64,000 nt of DNA from Pseudonocardia oceani (GCF_019263585.2 NZ_JADQDF010000001.1:5280501-5344500), one strand, 5' to 3'. Positions 25,432 to 34,911 are shown, numbered from the stretch's first letter. Notes: generated from the letters alone by a model not told the origin. Numbers and translations: made by a program.

Positions 25432-27000
25432 TCAGGGCGGGCAGAGCGTGCCCGCCGCGGGGAGGGTCCCGTCCACGAGGAGCCCATCCACCGCCGCACG
25501 GACGCAGGGGGTGCGCGGGTAGGCGCCCGTGCCCGCCCCCTGCCAGCTGAGGAACGCCCCGGTCGGGAGCTGTTCGGCCACGCGCCGCGCGCTCTCACCC
25601 GGGTTGCGGGGGTCGCCCGCGGTGCCGACGACGAGCACCGGGGGCAGGGTGTCGACGGCCGGGGGCACGGCCGTCGACCCTCCCGCCGGCCACGGCGCGC
25701 AGGCGAGCAGGCCCAGCGCGAGGGTCCCGCCGAGCAGCGGGTGCTCCGCGCGGACGGCCGTCGCGAGCTCGCCGACCTCGGGAGGGGACAGCCGCGCCGG
25801 GTCGTCGTTGCAGGCCGTCGCGAGCATGGCGTCGAAGCCGCCGACCGGACCGGCGACGGGGTCGAGCAGGTCGAGCAGGGCCGTCGGGTCCCCGGCCCCC
25901 GCGGAGGCGAGCGCGGAGGCGAGCGCGGGCCAGTCGTCGGGCTCGGCCAGGACCGTCAGCACGGTGAGCAGGGTGGCGCCCGCGGTGAGGCGGCGGCCGT
26001 CGGCGGCGGCGAGGGGGCGGTCGCGCAGGGCGTCGGCCAGGGCCGTGACGGCGGCGCGGGGGTCGGCGCCGAGCGGGCAGGCCCCGCCCGCCGTGCAGGC
26101 CAGCGCGAACGCGTCGAACGCGGCCTCCGCCGACGCGGCCCGGGCCGTGGTGCGCTCGGGCTCGGTGAGCCCGGGCTCGGGCGGGCCGTCGAGCACCAGC
26201 CGGCCGACGCCGCCGGGGGTGGTCCGCGCCCAGACGTCGAGCGCCCCGGCCCCGTCGCCCGTGCCGACCGCCGAGAGCTGCGCGACGCCGAGCCGCCGCC
26301 GCAGCTGCTCGACGTCGGCGGCCGTGGCGGCGCTGCGGAACCCGCCGAGCTCGGAGGGCAGTGCGATGTTGCAGTCCTGCACGACGGAACGGGCGCGCTC
26401 CAGGAGGGCGCCGAGGTCGCGCTCGGACGTGGCGGCCGGGTCGGCGTCGACGAGGGCGGCGCGGGCGGCGGGGTCGGCGCAGTCGATGCGGTCGAGGCCG
26501 GCGCCGCGTCGGTCGAGCCCGATCACGGTGAACGTCCCGAGCACGGCGGGGGAGGCGCGCGAGGCGATCGCGAGCGCGTGCGCGGCCGACGCCCCGGTGA
26601 CGCTGTCGCCCAGTGCGAGCAGCGGCGGGCCGTCGAGCGGGGCGTCCGCGGGCCCGACCCGCAGGACGCCGAGCAGCACGGATCCCTGCTCGGGCCGCCG
26701 GGGGTCGGCGGGCACGGGCAGCTCGCCGCACTCGACGCGCAGGGCGCGGTCGGCCGGGGCGGGCCCGCCGAACGTCGCGAACGCCGACGCGGTGCAGTCG
26801 ACGAACGGCAGCGAGGTGTCCTGGGGCTGCAGCGGCGGCACCGCGGGCAGGGCGCGCCCGGGGGCGACGTCGGCGGGCACGGCAGGCGCGTCCATGCCGC
26901 GCACCGCCACCGGCGGCCGCGACGACGGGCCCACGGTGCACCCGGCCAGCAGCGCCGAGAGGCACAGCAGCCCTGCGACGACGCCCCGTGACCCGATCAT
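25432..27000 (-). CDS. Lipoprotein of the SlpD/tripeptidyl-aminopeptidase hydrolase fold, active site lost
   Basis: A 522-aa protein with a signal peptide and lipobox (LLAGC, Cys 21). The layout matches secreted actinobacterial tripeptidyl-peptidase-like alpha/beta hydrolases: VIGLDRRGAG near 160, DVEQLRRRLG before the nucleophile elbow, LVLDGPPEPG after it, and VLVVGTAGDPRNP for the acid. At the elbow the expected GxSxG reads GTGDG (246-250), so the Ser is missing. The C-terminal segment GAGTGAYPRTPC lacks the usual His. It is probably a non-catalytic binding protein; a very unusual enzyme is less likely. Confidence 0.75.
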   Translation of the reverse strand: MIGSRGVVAGLLCLSALLAGCTVGPSSRPPVAVRGMDAPAVPADVAPGRALPAVPPLQPQDTSLPFVDCTASAFATFGGPAPADRALRVECGELPVPADPRRPEQGSVLLGVLRVGPADAPLDGPPLLALGDSVTGASAAHALAIASRASPAVLGTFTVIGLDRRGAGLDRIDCADPAARAALVDADPAATSERDLGALLERARSVVQDCNIALPSELGGFRSAATAADVEQLRRRLGVAQLSAVGTGDGAGALDVWARTTPGGVGRLVLDGPPEPGLTEPERTTARAASAEAAFDAFALACTAGGACPLGADPRAAVTALADALRDRPLAAADGRRLTAGATLLTVLTVLAEPDDWPALASALASAGAGDPTALLDLLDPVAGPVGGFDAMLATACNDDPARLSPPEVGELATAVRAEHPLLGGTLALGLLACAPWPAGGSTAVPPAVDTLPPVLVVGTAGDPRNPGESARRVAEQLPTGAFLSWQGAGTGAYPRTPCVRAAVDGLLVDGTLPAAGTLCPP

Positions 27001-27076
27001 GACCGGGAGAGCGTGCCGCAGGGCCGGTGTGGCAGCGGTGAAGGTGGGGCAGCGGTGACGATCGAACCGGTGGTGC

Positions 27077-27745
27077 TCAGGCCACCCGCGGGCCGGACGA
27101 GGCCTGGTCGAGCTCGAGCCGGACGGCCACCGGCAGCGCGGCGATGCCGAGCGAGGTGCGCGCCGCGCCGAGGACCTGGCCGTGCAGGCGCTCCAGGACG
27201 TCGCGCGCGTCGGCGTCGTCGGTGAGCCACACCCACACGCGCACGGCGGGGGCGTCCTCGGTGCCGACCATGCGGGCCTTCGCCCGTCCGACGCCGGGCA
27301 GCGCTGCGGCCTGGGCGGCGAGCGCGTCGGCCGCGGCGGCGGCGTCGACCGTGATCGCCGTGGCCGGGCCGCGATCGATGACGAGGTCGGGCTTGCGCTC
27401 GGGGCGCACCGAGCCCGCGGCCCACGAGAGGCCCAGGACCAGCAGCAGGACGCCCGCGACGATCGCGATGATCCGGGCGGCCAGCGGCTGGGCGCGGATC
27501 AGGTCGACGATCGCGGGGTCGAGCAGCGGGCGCCCGGCGCGGTCGGCGCCGAAGACGCCGTAACCGAGCAGGGCCACGAGCACTCCCCCGGCGAGCAGGA
27601 CCAGGCCCAGGAGCACGAGCAGCGAGCGGTCACCACCCGCGGAGCGGGCGACGGCCGAGCGCGAGCGCTTCTTCAGCGCACCCGAGGGCGGCGGGGGCGG
27701 GACGTCGGCCGCGCCGTTCGCGGACTTGTCCATCGAGACGGTCAT
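27077..27745 (-). CDS. AmaP-like alkaline-shock membrane anchor protein
   Basis: A 222-aa protein with two membrane helices (about 45-70 and 92-115) and a C-terminal Asp23-like region (ITVDAAAAADALAAQAAALPGVGRAKARM, then AVRVWVWLTDDADARDVLERLH). The AmaP family tethers Asp23 proteins to the membrane. It is the last gene of the Asp23 cluster and overlaps the previous stop as ATGA; GGAAGG precedes the ATG. Confidence 0.7.
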   Translation of the reverse strand: MTVSMDKSANGAADVPPPPPSGALKKRSRSAVARSAGGDRSLLVLLGLVLLAGGVLVALLGYGVFGADRAGRPLLDPAIVDLIRAQPLAARIIAIVAGVLLLVLGLSWAAGSVRPERKPDLVIDRGPATAITVDAAAAADALAAQAAALPGVGRAKARMVGTEDAPAVRVWVWLTDDADARDVLERLHGQVLGAARTSLGIAALPVAVRLELDQASSGPRVA

Positions 27746-28281
27746 CGGGGGCCCTTCCTCTGCTGCACGGTGACGGCGACGCGCGGGCGGCGGGCCAGCG
27801 GCAGCTCGTCGAGCAGCGTGTCGACGGTGCAGGCGACGCTGCTGCGGAGCTCGGGCGCGGCGTCGTTCCAGGCCTGCGCGCCGACGGAGACCTTGCGGCC
27901 GGTGGCGGTGACCGAGGCGGCGGCCACGCCGTCGGCGGCGCGGACGCGGCGGCCGACGAGCCGCGCGAGGACGCGTGGGGAGGTCGTGACGGTGACCTCC
28001 GGGGCGGGCGAGGTGAGGGCGATGTCGTGGCGGCGGGCCAGCAGGCCCAGCAGCACGAGCAGCAGGCCCACGACGGCGACGCCGATCGCGATGCCGGGCA
28101 CGGGCACGTCCGCCCAGGTCAGCGCCTCGAGCGACACGCGCCAGTCGGGCCACGGCACGAGCAGGCCGGAGGTGGCGGGGGTGCGCACCCACGCGGCGAC
28201 GACCTCGATGACGAGCAGGACGCCGGCGGCGGCCAGCGCGAGGGCGAGCAGCGGGGCGAGGACCCTGAGCAGGACACGCAT
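27742..28281 (-). CDS. DUF6286-like membrane protein of the Asp23 cluster
   Basis: A 179-aa protein with two membrane helices (about 5-30 and 60-82) flanking an extracellular LLVPWPDWRVSLEALTW loop, and a C-terminal Asp23-like beta/alpha domain. I chose the ATG at 28281 because AGGAG lies 6 bases upstream; a TTG at 28287 is in frame. Its role is probably structural, in an envelope stress complex, inferred from the operon. Confidence 0.65.
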   Translation of the reverse strand: MRVLLRVLAPLLALALAAAGVLLVIEVVAAWVRTPATSGLLVPWPDWRVSLEALTWADVPVPGIAIGVAVVGLLLVLLGLLARRHDIALTSPAPEVTVTTSPRVLARLVGRRVRAADGVAAASVTATGRKVSVGAQAWNDAAPELRSSVACTVDTLLDELPLARRPRVAVTVQQRKGPR

Positions 28282-28290
28282 GGTCAACTC

Positions 28291-28668
28291 CTACTGGACC
28301 CGCGAGCCGGAGCCCGCGGTGCCGTCGTCGGGGCCGCGCAGGCCCGAGACGGTGACGGCGAGGTTGCGGATGTGCCGCCCGGTGATGCGGGACAGCTCCT
28401 CTCCCACCCGGGCGCGCACCGCGTCGACGGTGCGGCGGACGGGGGCGGGGTACTGCAGCGTGAGCTCGAGCGCGACGTCGACGGCGCCGTCGGGCCCGTC
28501 GCTGATCTTCGCGCTGGACCCGGCCTGCCCGACGCCGACGCCCGCGAGGCGGCGCTCGTGACGCAGCGTGCCCGGGGTGCCGTCGGCGGCGTGCTCGACG
28601 ATCTTGCGCAGCACCGTCGGGTGGATGTCGAGCCGGCCGCGCTCCTCGGGCGAGGAGGTCGGGTTCAC
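28291..28668 (-). CDS. Asp23/Gls24 family envelope stress protein
   Basis: A 125-aa protein with the family pattern LDIHPTVLRKIVEHAADGTPGT at the N terminus, VDVALELTLQYPAPVRRTVDAVRARVGEELSRITG, and a final beta strand. The GTG at 28668 overlaps the DUF2273 stop (GTGA). Cytoplasmic, probably membrane-tethered through AmaP-like partners. Confidence 0.8.
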   Translation of the reverse strand: MNPTSSPEERGRLDIHPTVLRKIVEHAADGTPGTLRHERRLAGVGVGQAGSSAKISDGPDGAVDVALELTLQYPAPVRRTVDAVRARVGEELSRITGRHIRNLAVTVSGLRGPDDGTAGSGSRVQ

Positions 28669-28844
28669 CGGTCCCGACCCCGCCCGAGCACGGCGTTGAG
28701 GTCGAGCTCGCCGTCGAGCACGCGGCCGACGACGAGCCCGATGGCGCCGAGGACGAGAGCGACGAGGAACGCGCCGAACCCGCCGATCGCGCCGGTGGCG
28801 CCGAGGATGAGGCCGGCCAGCAGGCCGGTGTGGGTGGCGTTCAT
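28665..28844 (-). CDS. DUF2273-type small membrane protein
   Basis: A 59-aa protein made of two short hydrophobic helices (GLLAGLILGATGAIGGFGAFLVALVLGAIGLVVG) and an acidic/basic tail. AGGAG lies 7 bases before the ATG at 28844. DUF2273 proteins go with Asp23 genes in many Gram-positives. Confidence 0.75.
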   Translation of the reverse strand: MNATHTGLLAGLILGATGAIGGFGAFLVALVLGAIGLVVGRVLDGELDLNAVLGRGRDR

Positions 28845-28864
28845 CAGATCTCCTGAGTGCCGTG

Positions 28865-29152
28865 TCATTCGACGCGGCGGTTGCTGCGGTGCCACCGCAG
28901 AGTGCGGATGAGGGCCACCGCCACCCGGGTGGGCAGCGGCAGCGGGGTGACGATCTCGACCGGCCGGTCGTACCGGGAGTCGTCGACGGGCGGGGGCACG
29001 GCCGCCCGGCCGGCCCGGAGACGAGCCAGGCCGGCCACGAAGAACTCCGGGTCACCGCCCCTGTCGGGGTGGTGGTCGCGGACGAAGGCGCGGTACTCCG
29101 CGCGCTGCTCGGGGGTCGGTCGACCCGCGGGGTCGTCGTCCGCGGTGGTCAC
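28865..29152 (-). CDS. Short J-domain-like protein with HPD motif
   Basis: A 95-aa protein containing EYRAFVRDHHPDRGGDPEFFVAGLARLRAG. HPDRGG is the hallmark of DnaJ-type domains that stimulate Hsp70 ATPase. Only the helix 2-loop-helix 3 part is evident, followed by a Pro-rich linker and a basic C terminus that may touch the membrane. The GTG at 29152 lies 2 bases after the upstream stop, so it belongs to the Asp23 operon. Confidence 0.6.
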   Translation of the reverse strand: MTTADDDPAGRPTPEQRAEYRAFVRDHHPDRGGDPEFFVAGLARLRAGRAAVPPPVDDSRYDRPVEIVTPLPLPTRVAVALIRTLRWHRSNRRVE

Positions 29153-29154
29153 GG

Positions 29155-29481
29155 TCAGCCGCCTGCCGGCGGGCCGACCGCGATCGCCGGGACGGCGACG
29201 TCGGACACCGTGATGTCGACGGCGGCGCCGCCGCAGAGCGCCGAGACCTGGCGGCGCAGGTCACGCACGACGTCCGGGATGCGGGCCGTCAGGTGCACGA
29301 CCACGCCGAGCTCGACCGGCTCGCCGTCCGGCCCGATCCGCACGCCGACGAGGCGGCGGCCCGGGAGGTACGTCGCGACCGAGCCGAACAGTCCGCCGTC
29401 GAGCCGGTCGACCGCGGGGTGCGCGGTGACCGTGGCCGCGACGAGCTCGGCGAGCGCGTCGTTGTCGAGGGGGCGAGCCAT
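29155..29481 (-). CDS. Asp23-like protein (divergent)
   Basis: A 108-aa protein with LAELVAATVTAHPAVDRLDGGLFGSVATYLPGRRLVGVRI and a beta-rich second half (LGVVVHLTARIPDVVRDLRRQV). Start is ATG 29481 (GGAG 9 bases upstream) or GTG 29499, which would overlap the upstream stop as GTGA. A second Asp23-fold member of the same operon. Confidence 0.6.
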   Translation of the reverse strand: MARPLDNDALAELVAATVTAHPAVDRLDGGLFGSVATYLPGRRLVGVRIGPDGEPVELGVVVHLTARIPDVVRDLRRQVSALCGGAAVDITVSDVAVPAIAVGPPAGG

Positions 29482-29495
29482 GGTGGAGGGCTCCG

Positions 29496-29978
29496 TCACT
29501 CGACCCGCGAGGGCTGCGCGGTGACGACGTCGTCGGTGCCGTCGTCCTCCGACGGCAGGTGGATGTCGTTGACCGCGATGTTGACCTCGATGACCTCGAG
29601 GCCCGTCATGCGCTCCACGGCGGTGATCACGTTGCGGCGCACGGCGCGCGCGAGCTCGGTGATGGACGCGCCGTACTCGACGACGAGGTCGAGGTCCACG
29701 GCGGCCTGCTTCTCGCCGACCTCGACCTGCACGCCCGCGATGTTCGAGGCGCCGGTGCCACCCCCGGGGATGCGCTCGCGGATCGCGCCGAACGCGCGGG
29801 ACACGCCGCCGCCCATCGAGTGCACGCCGGAGATCTCCCGGGCCGCGATGCCCGCGATCTTCTGGACGACGGACGCCGCGATGGTGGTCTTGCCCTGGGT
29901 GGTGTCGTCGGCCAGGCGGGCCGGGATGCCACCGGGGGTCACGGTGGTGCTGGTGGCGCTGGGGGTGGGGGTGCTCAT
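29496..29978 (-). CDS. Asp23/Gls24 family envelope stress protein, first gene of operon
   Basis: A 160-aa protein with a Ser/Thr-rich N terminus and the full family signature (TTIAASVVQKIAGIAAREISGVHSMGGG, VEVGEKQAAVDLDLVVEYGASITELARAVRRNV, GLEVIEVNIAVNDIHLP). The ATG at 29978 has GAGGAG 7 bases upstream. It heads a six-gene minus-strand operon ending with the AmaP-like gene. Confidence 0.88.
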   Translation of the reverse strand: MSTPTPSATSTTVTPGGIPARLADDTTQGKTTIAASVVQKIAGIAAREISGVHSMGGGVSRAFGAIRERIPGGGTGASNIAGVQVEVGEKQAAVDLDLVVEYGASITELARAVRRNVITAVERMTGLEVIEVNIAVNDIHLPSEDDGTDDVVTAQPSRVE

Positions 29979-30095
29979 CTGTGCGCTCCTCGGGAGGTCG
30001 TTGGCGTCTGTGCCGTACGGACGTAGGACGCGAGTACCCGCCACAACCTCCCGGTAGTTCACCCGATCAGAGTAGCGCTCGCCCGAATCGCCCCA

Positions 30096-30830
30096 CTATC
30101 GGCGGTAGCGCAGCAGCAGGGCGCCCTCATCGTGCAGGGCGGAGGCCAGCGTCATCGACTGCGCCGCCGAGCCTCCCGGACCCACGGCGATGCGCCCGGC
30201 GGCGCCCCCGGCGAGCAGCGGCGAGACCGTCAGGCACAGCTCGTCGACGGCGCCCGCGGCGATCAGCGCGCCGTGCAGCGACGGCCCGCCCTCGCACAGC
30301 ACCCGGCGCAGCCCGCGGCGGCGGAGCTCGGCGAGCAGCGCGGCGGGGCCGAGGTCGTCGAGCACCGCGACGTCGGCGCCGGCCGCGGTGAGCCGGTCGC
30401 GACGCTCCTGTGGGGCGCCGGCTGTCGTCAGGACGATCGTCGGGGTGCGGGTGTCGGTGAACAGGCCGAGGCCGGGGTCGAGGTCGGCCGAGCCGGTGAC
30501 GACGGCGATCGGGGGAGGGGTGTCCGTGCCGCGGACGGGGCGGCGGGCGCCGCGGTACCCCTCGGCGCGCGCGGTGCCCGCCCCGACCAGCACCACCTGC
30601 GCGAGCTCGCGCAGCAGGCCGAACACCCGCTTGTCACCGGGCGTGCCGAGGCCCTCGGAGAGGCCGTCGACCGAGACCGCCCCGTCGGCGCTGGACACGA
30701 AGTTGACGCGGACGAACGGGGCGGCGTCCGGTTCGTCGTGCTCGGAGTGGCCGTGCTCGGGGTGGGCGTAGAGGTCGGCGAGCGCGGGGTCGTCGACGGG
30801 CTCGGCGGGGAGCGGCCAGATGCGGTGCAC
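30096..30830 (-). CDS. Pyrimidine reductase family protein (RibD C-terminal domain)
   Basis: A 244-aa stand-alone reductase domain. VRVNFVSSADGAVSVDGLSEGLGTPGDKRVFGLLRELAQVVLVGAGTARAEGY and LRRVLCEGGPSLHGALIAAGAVDELCLTVSPLLAGG are the NADPH- and substrate-binding parts seen in riboflavin-pathway reductases. No deaminase domain is attached. It is divergent from the iron-transport operon. Confidence 0.85.
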   Translation of the reverse strand: MHRIWPLPAEPVDDPALADLYAHPEHGHSEHDEPDAAPFVRVNFVSSADGAVSVDGLSEGLGTPGDKRVFGLLRELAQVVLVGAGTARAEGYRGARRPVRGTDTPPPIAVVTGSADLDPGLGLFTDTRTPTIVLTTAGAPQERRDRLTAAGADVAVLDDLGPAALLAELRRRGLRRVLCEGGPSLHGALIAAGAVDELCLTVSPLLAGGAAGRIAVGPGGSAAQSMTLASALHDEGALLLRYRR

Positions 30831-30919
30831 CGGCCCATCCCAGCACGCGGGCCGCCGATCGGCGGGCCGGCGACCCCTGGGGCGCGGTCACCTGACTGGT
30901 GCCGGTGCGGGGTAGGTCT

Positions 30920-30938
30920 GAAGGCGAGGCTCACCTAT
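30920..30938 (+). promoter_or_regulatory. Iron-box-like site (DtxR/IdeR type) upstream of siderophore ABC genes
   Basis: The 19-mer GAAGGCGAGGCTCACCTAT resembles the actinobacterial iron box TTAGGTTAGSCTAACCTAA, with its AGGCT(C)ACCTA right half well kept. It overlaps a perfect inverted repeat, GCTCACC-TAT-GGTGAGC (30929-30945). Its position about 50 bases before the first permease start suits repression when iron is plentiful. Confidence 0.5.
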
Positions 30939-30989
30939 GGTGAGCGCAGGCCACGTTCGCCGCCCGTTCGCGCCCCGAGGAGTACGCCC

Positions 30990-32051
30990 TTGAGCACGGC
31001 CACCCCCGTGCCGGTCACGGCCGCCGCGCGGCCCCCGGCCCCGCGGCGCTCGCTGCGGGCGCGCCGCCTCACCGGCCTGGTGCTGCTGCTCGCCGCGCTC
31101 GTCGCCTGCTGCCTGCTCAGCGTGTCCGTCGGGGCGAAGCCGATCCCGCTGATGACGGTCTGGGACGCGCTGATCCGGCCCGACACCACCCTCGAGGACC
31201 ACATCGTCGTGCGCTCCCTGCGCATCCCGCGCACCGTCCTCGGGCTGATCGTCGGCGCCGCGCTGGGGCTCGCCGGGGCGCTGATCCAGGGCCACACCCG
31301 CAACCCGCTCGCCGACCCCGGCATCCTCGGCGTCAACGCCGGTGCCGCGTTCCTCGTCGTCGTCGGGATCTACGTCTTCGGCGTCACCAACGCGCTGGGC
31401 TACGTCTGGTTCGCCTTCGCCGGTGCCGCGGTCGCGAGCGTCGCGGTGTTCATGCTCGGGGCCGTGGGCCGGGGCGGTGCCACCCCCGTCACGCTCGCGC
31501 TCGCCGGGGCGGCGGTCAGCGCCCTGCTCAGCGCGCTGACCTCGGCGATCATCCTCATCGACGTGGCCACGCTCGACGCCTACCGCTACTGGGCCGTCGG
31601 TTCGCTGGCCGGCCGCGACGGCGAGGTCCTCACCAACGTCGTCTGGTTCCTCGCGGCGGGGGCGCTCATCGCGCTCGCGTCGGCGCCCGCGCTCAACGCC
31701 CTGTCGCTGGGCGACGACGTCGCGCGCTCGCTGGGCCACTCGGTGAAGCGCACGCGCGTGCTCGGCATCGTCGCGATCACGCTGCTCGCCGGCGGCGCCA
31801 CCGCCGCCTGCGGCCCGATCTCGTTCGTCGGGCTCGTGGTGCCGCACGTCGTCCGCACGTTCACCGGGCCCGACTACCGCTGGCTGCTGCCGGCGTCGGC
31901 ACTGTCGGGGTCGGTGCTGCTCCTGCTGGGCGACGTCGTGGGCCGCGTGGTCGTGCGTCCCGGCGAGCTGCAGGTCGGCATCGTGCTGGCGCTGGTGGGC
32001 GCGCCCTTCTTCATCCACCTGGTGCGGCGGCGGAAGATGGTGAGCCTGTGA
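30990..32051 (+). CDS. FecCD-family siderophore ABC permease 1
   Basis: A 353-aa inner-membrane permease with about 9-10 helices for ferric-siderophore uptake. Motifs are RSLRIPRTVLGLIVGAALGLAGALIQGHTRNPLADPGILGVNAGAAF and ACGPISFVGLVVPHVVRTFTG. The start is TTG 30990, supported by GAGGAG 8 bases upstream. First gene of a three-gene operon; the usual lipoprotein binding partner is not next to it. Confidence 0.9.
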   Translation: MSTATPVPVTAAARPPAPRRSLRARRLTGLVLLLAALVACCLLSVSVGAKPIPLMTVWDALIRPDTTLEDHIVVRSLRIPRTVLGLIVGAALGLAGALIQGHTRNPLADPGILGVNAGAAFLVVVGIYVFGVTNALGYVWFAFAGAAVASVAVFMLGAVGRGGATPVTLALAGAAVSALLSALTSAIILIDVATLDAYRYWAVGSLAGRDGEVLTNVVWFLAAGALIALASAPALNALSLGDDVARSLGHSVKRTRVLGIVAITLLAGGATAACGPISFVGLVVPHVVRTFTGPDYRWLLPASALSGSVLLLLGDVVGRVVVRPGELQVGIVLALVGAPFFIHLVRRRKMVSL

Positions 32052-33148
32052 TGGCCGTGCTGACGAAGCAGGGCGGACCGGTCGCCGCCAAGGTCCCCGG
32101 ACGCCCGGCGCTGCGCCGCGGCCGCTTCTCCGTGGTCTGGCGCCCGCGCACCGTGCTCGTGCTGGCCCTGGCCGCGCTGGTGCTGTTCGCGGGCCTCGTC
32201 GTCAACATCGGGCGGGGCGACTTCCCGATCAGCATCCCCGACGTCGTCGCCGTCCTGTTCGGCGGCGGCGACCGCGGCCAGCGCTTCATCGTGCTCGACC
32301 TGCGCCTGCCCCAGTCGCTCACCGGCGCGCTGGTCGGCGCCGCGCTGGGCGTGTCCGGCGCGATCACTCAGGCGGTCGCCCGCAACCCGCTGGCCAGCCC
32401 CGACATCATCGGCATCACGATGGGCGCCAGTGCCACCGCGGTGTTCGTCATCGTCCTCGGCGGCGGGTTCGGCGTCGTGGGGTCCACGCTCGTCGCGGTC
32501 GGGCTGCCCGTCGCGGCGCTGATCGGCGGGCTCGTCACGGCCGCCCTCATCTACGGGCTGGCCTGGCGCCGCGGCATCCAGGGCTACCGCCTGGTGCTCG
32601 TGGGTATCGGCATCAACGCGATGCTGCTCGCCGTCGTCGAGTGGATGCTGGTCGTCGCCGAGATCTACGAGGCCGCCCGCGCCACGGTCTGGCTCACCGG
32701 CAGCCTCAACGCCCGCGGCTGGGAGCACGTCGTCCCCGTCGCGCTGGCGCTGGTGGTGCTCGTCCCCGCGGCGCTGGTCCTGGCCCACGCGCTGGGCGCC
32801 CTGCAGTTCGGCGACGACACCGCCCGAGGCCTGGGCATGCGCGTCGACCGCTCCCGCTCGGCGCTGCTCGTCGTCGCCGTCGGGCTGGCGGCCATCGCCA
32901 CGGCGTCGGCGGGGCCGATCGCCTTCGTCGCCCTCGTCGCGCCGCAGATCGCGCAGCGCCTGGTCGGTGCGGCCCGGCCGCCCATCGCGGCGTCGCTGCT
33001 GGTGGGGGCGGCGCTGACGGTGCTGTCGGACGTCATCGCCCGCACCATGCTCCCCGTCGCCCTCCCGGTCGGGATCGTCACGGCCGTCCTGGGTGCCCCG
33101 TACCTGCTCTTCCTGCTCGCCCGACACGGCCGGGAGGCCCGCGCATGA
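32051..33148 (+). CDS. FecCD-family siderophore ABC permease 2
   Basis: A 365-aa permease partner with LDLRLPQSLTGALVGAALGVSGAITQAVARNPLASPDIIGITMGASA and ASAGPIAFVALVAPQIAQRL. The start overlaps the previous stop (GTG 32048 or ATG 32051), so the two permeases are coupled and should form a heterodimeric channel. Confidence 0.9.
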   Translation: MAVLTKQGGPVAAKVPGRPALRRGRFSVVWRPRTVLVLALAALVLFAGLVVNIGRGDFPISIPDVVAVLFGGGDRGQRFIVLDLRLPQSLTGALVGAALGVSGAITQAVARNPLASPDIIGITMGASATAVFVIVLGGGFGVVGSTLVAVGLPVAALIGGLVTAALIYGLAWRRGIQGYRLVLVGIGINAMLLAVVEWMLVVAEIYEAARATVWLTGSLNARGWEHVVPVALALVVLVPAALVLAHALGALQFGDDTARGLGMRVDRSRSALLVVAVGLAAIATASAGPIAFVALVAPQIAQRLVGAARPPIAASLLVGAALTVLSDVIARTMLPVALPVGIVTAVLGAPYLLFLLARHGREARA

Positions 33149-33966
33149 CCCAGGTGCTCAACGAGGTCGGGACCGCCGTCCGGCTGCGGGCCGACGACGT
33201 CCGGCTCGGCTACGGCGACCGCGTCGTCGTCGACGGGCTCGACCTCGACATCGTCGCCGGCACGATCACCGCGGTGATCGGGCCCAACGGCTGCGGGAAG
33301 TCGACGCTGCTGCGCGCGCTCGGGCGCCTGCTCTCACCCAGCGGCGGGCAGGTCCTGCTCGACGGGCGGCGCATCGACAAGATGCCCACGCGCGAGGTCG
33401 CGACCATCCTCGGGGTGCTGCCGCAGGCCCCCAGCGCGCCCGAGGGGCTCACGGTGGCCGACCTCGTCGCGCGCGGGCGCCACCCGCACCAGGCCTGGTA
33501 CCGGCAGTGGTCCTCCGACGACGAGGACGCCGTGCACCAGGCCCTGGACTGGACCGGGATGCTCGACCTCGCCGAGCGCCCCGTCGACGAGCTGTCCGGC
33601 GGGCAGCGCCAGCGCGCCTGGATCTCCATGGCGCTGGCCCAGGGCACCGACCTGCTGCTGCTCGACGAACCCACGACGTTCCTCGACCTCGCCCACCAGG
33701 TCGACGTCCTCGAGCTCGTGCGCCGGCTGCACCGCGAGGTCGGGCGCACCGTCGTCATGGTCCTGCACGACCTCAACCTGGCCGCCCGCTACGCCGACCG
33801 CCTCGTCGCGATGCGCGACGGGCGGATCGTCGCCGCGGGCACCCCGCACGAGGTCATCACCGAGGAGCGCCTGCTCGAGGTGTTCGGCCTCGACGCCCGC
33901 GTGATCCAGGACCCGGTGGCCGGGACGCCGCTCGTGGTGCCCGTCGGGGCCCGACCGGTCGGCTGA
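33145..33966 (+). CDS. Siderophore ABC transporter ATP-binding protein
   Basis: A 273-aa ATPase: Walker A GPNGCGKSTLLRAL, signature DELSGGQRQRAWISMALAQ, Walker B LLLLDEPTTFLDLAHQ and switch His in VMVLHDLNLAARYADR. FepC/FhuC type. It overlaps permease 2 as ATGA. Confidence 0.95.
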   Translation: MTQVLNEVGTAVRLRADDVRLGYGDRVVVDGLDLDIVAGTITAVIGPNGCGKSTLLRALGRLLSPSGGQVLLDGRRIDKMPTREVATILGVLPQAPSAPEGLTVADLVARGRHPHQAWYRQWSSDDEDAVHQALDWTGMLDLAERPVDELSGGQRQRAWISMALAQGTDLLLLDEPTTFLDLAHQVDVLELVRRLHREVGRTVVMVLHDLNLAARYADRLVAMRDGRIVAAGTPHEVITEERLLEVFGLDARVIQDPVAGTPLVVPVGARPVG

Positions 33967-34091
33967 CGCCGGCGGCCGCCGGTCGCCGACCGAGACCGCC
34001 CTCGTCGCCGTCGCCGGCGGGCTGTGCCACGATGGCGCCGCCGTCGCGACCTGCGGCGACGGTCCCGGCAGGCGAGGAGGGGGAGCCCAGG

Positions 34092-34868
<777 letters not shown>

Positions 34869-34898
34869 CCGCCGTCGGCCCCCGGGGCAGCAGGGATC

Positions 34899-34904
34899 TA
34901 GGGT
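34899..34904 (+). promoter_or_regulatory. -10 box TAGGGT of ppk2
   Basis: TAGGGT ends 7 bases before the ATG at 34912, consistent with a leaderless mRNA. Confidence 0.5.
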
Positions 34905-34911
34905 GGGGATC

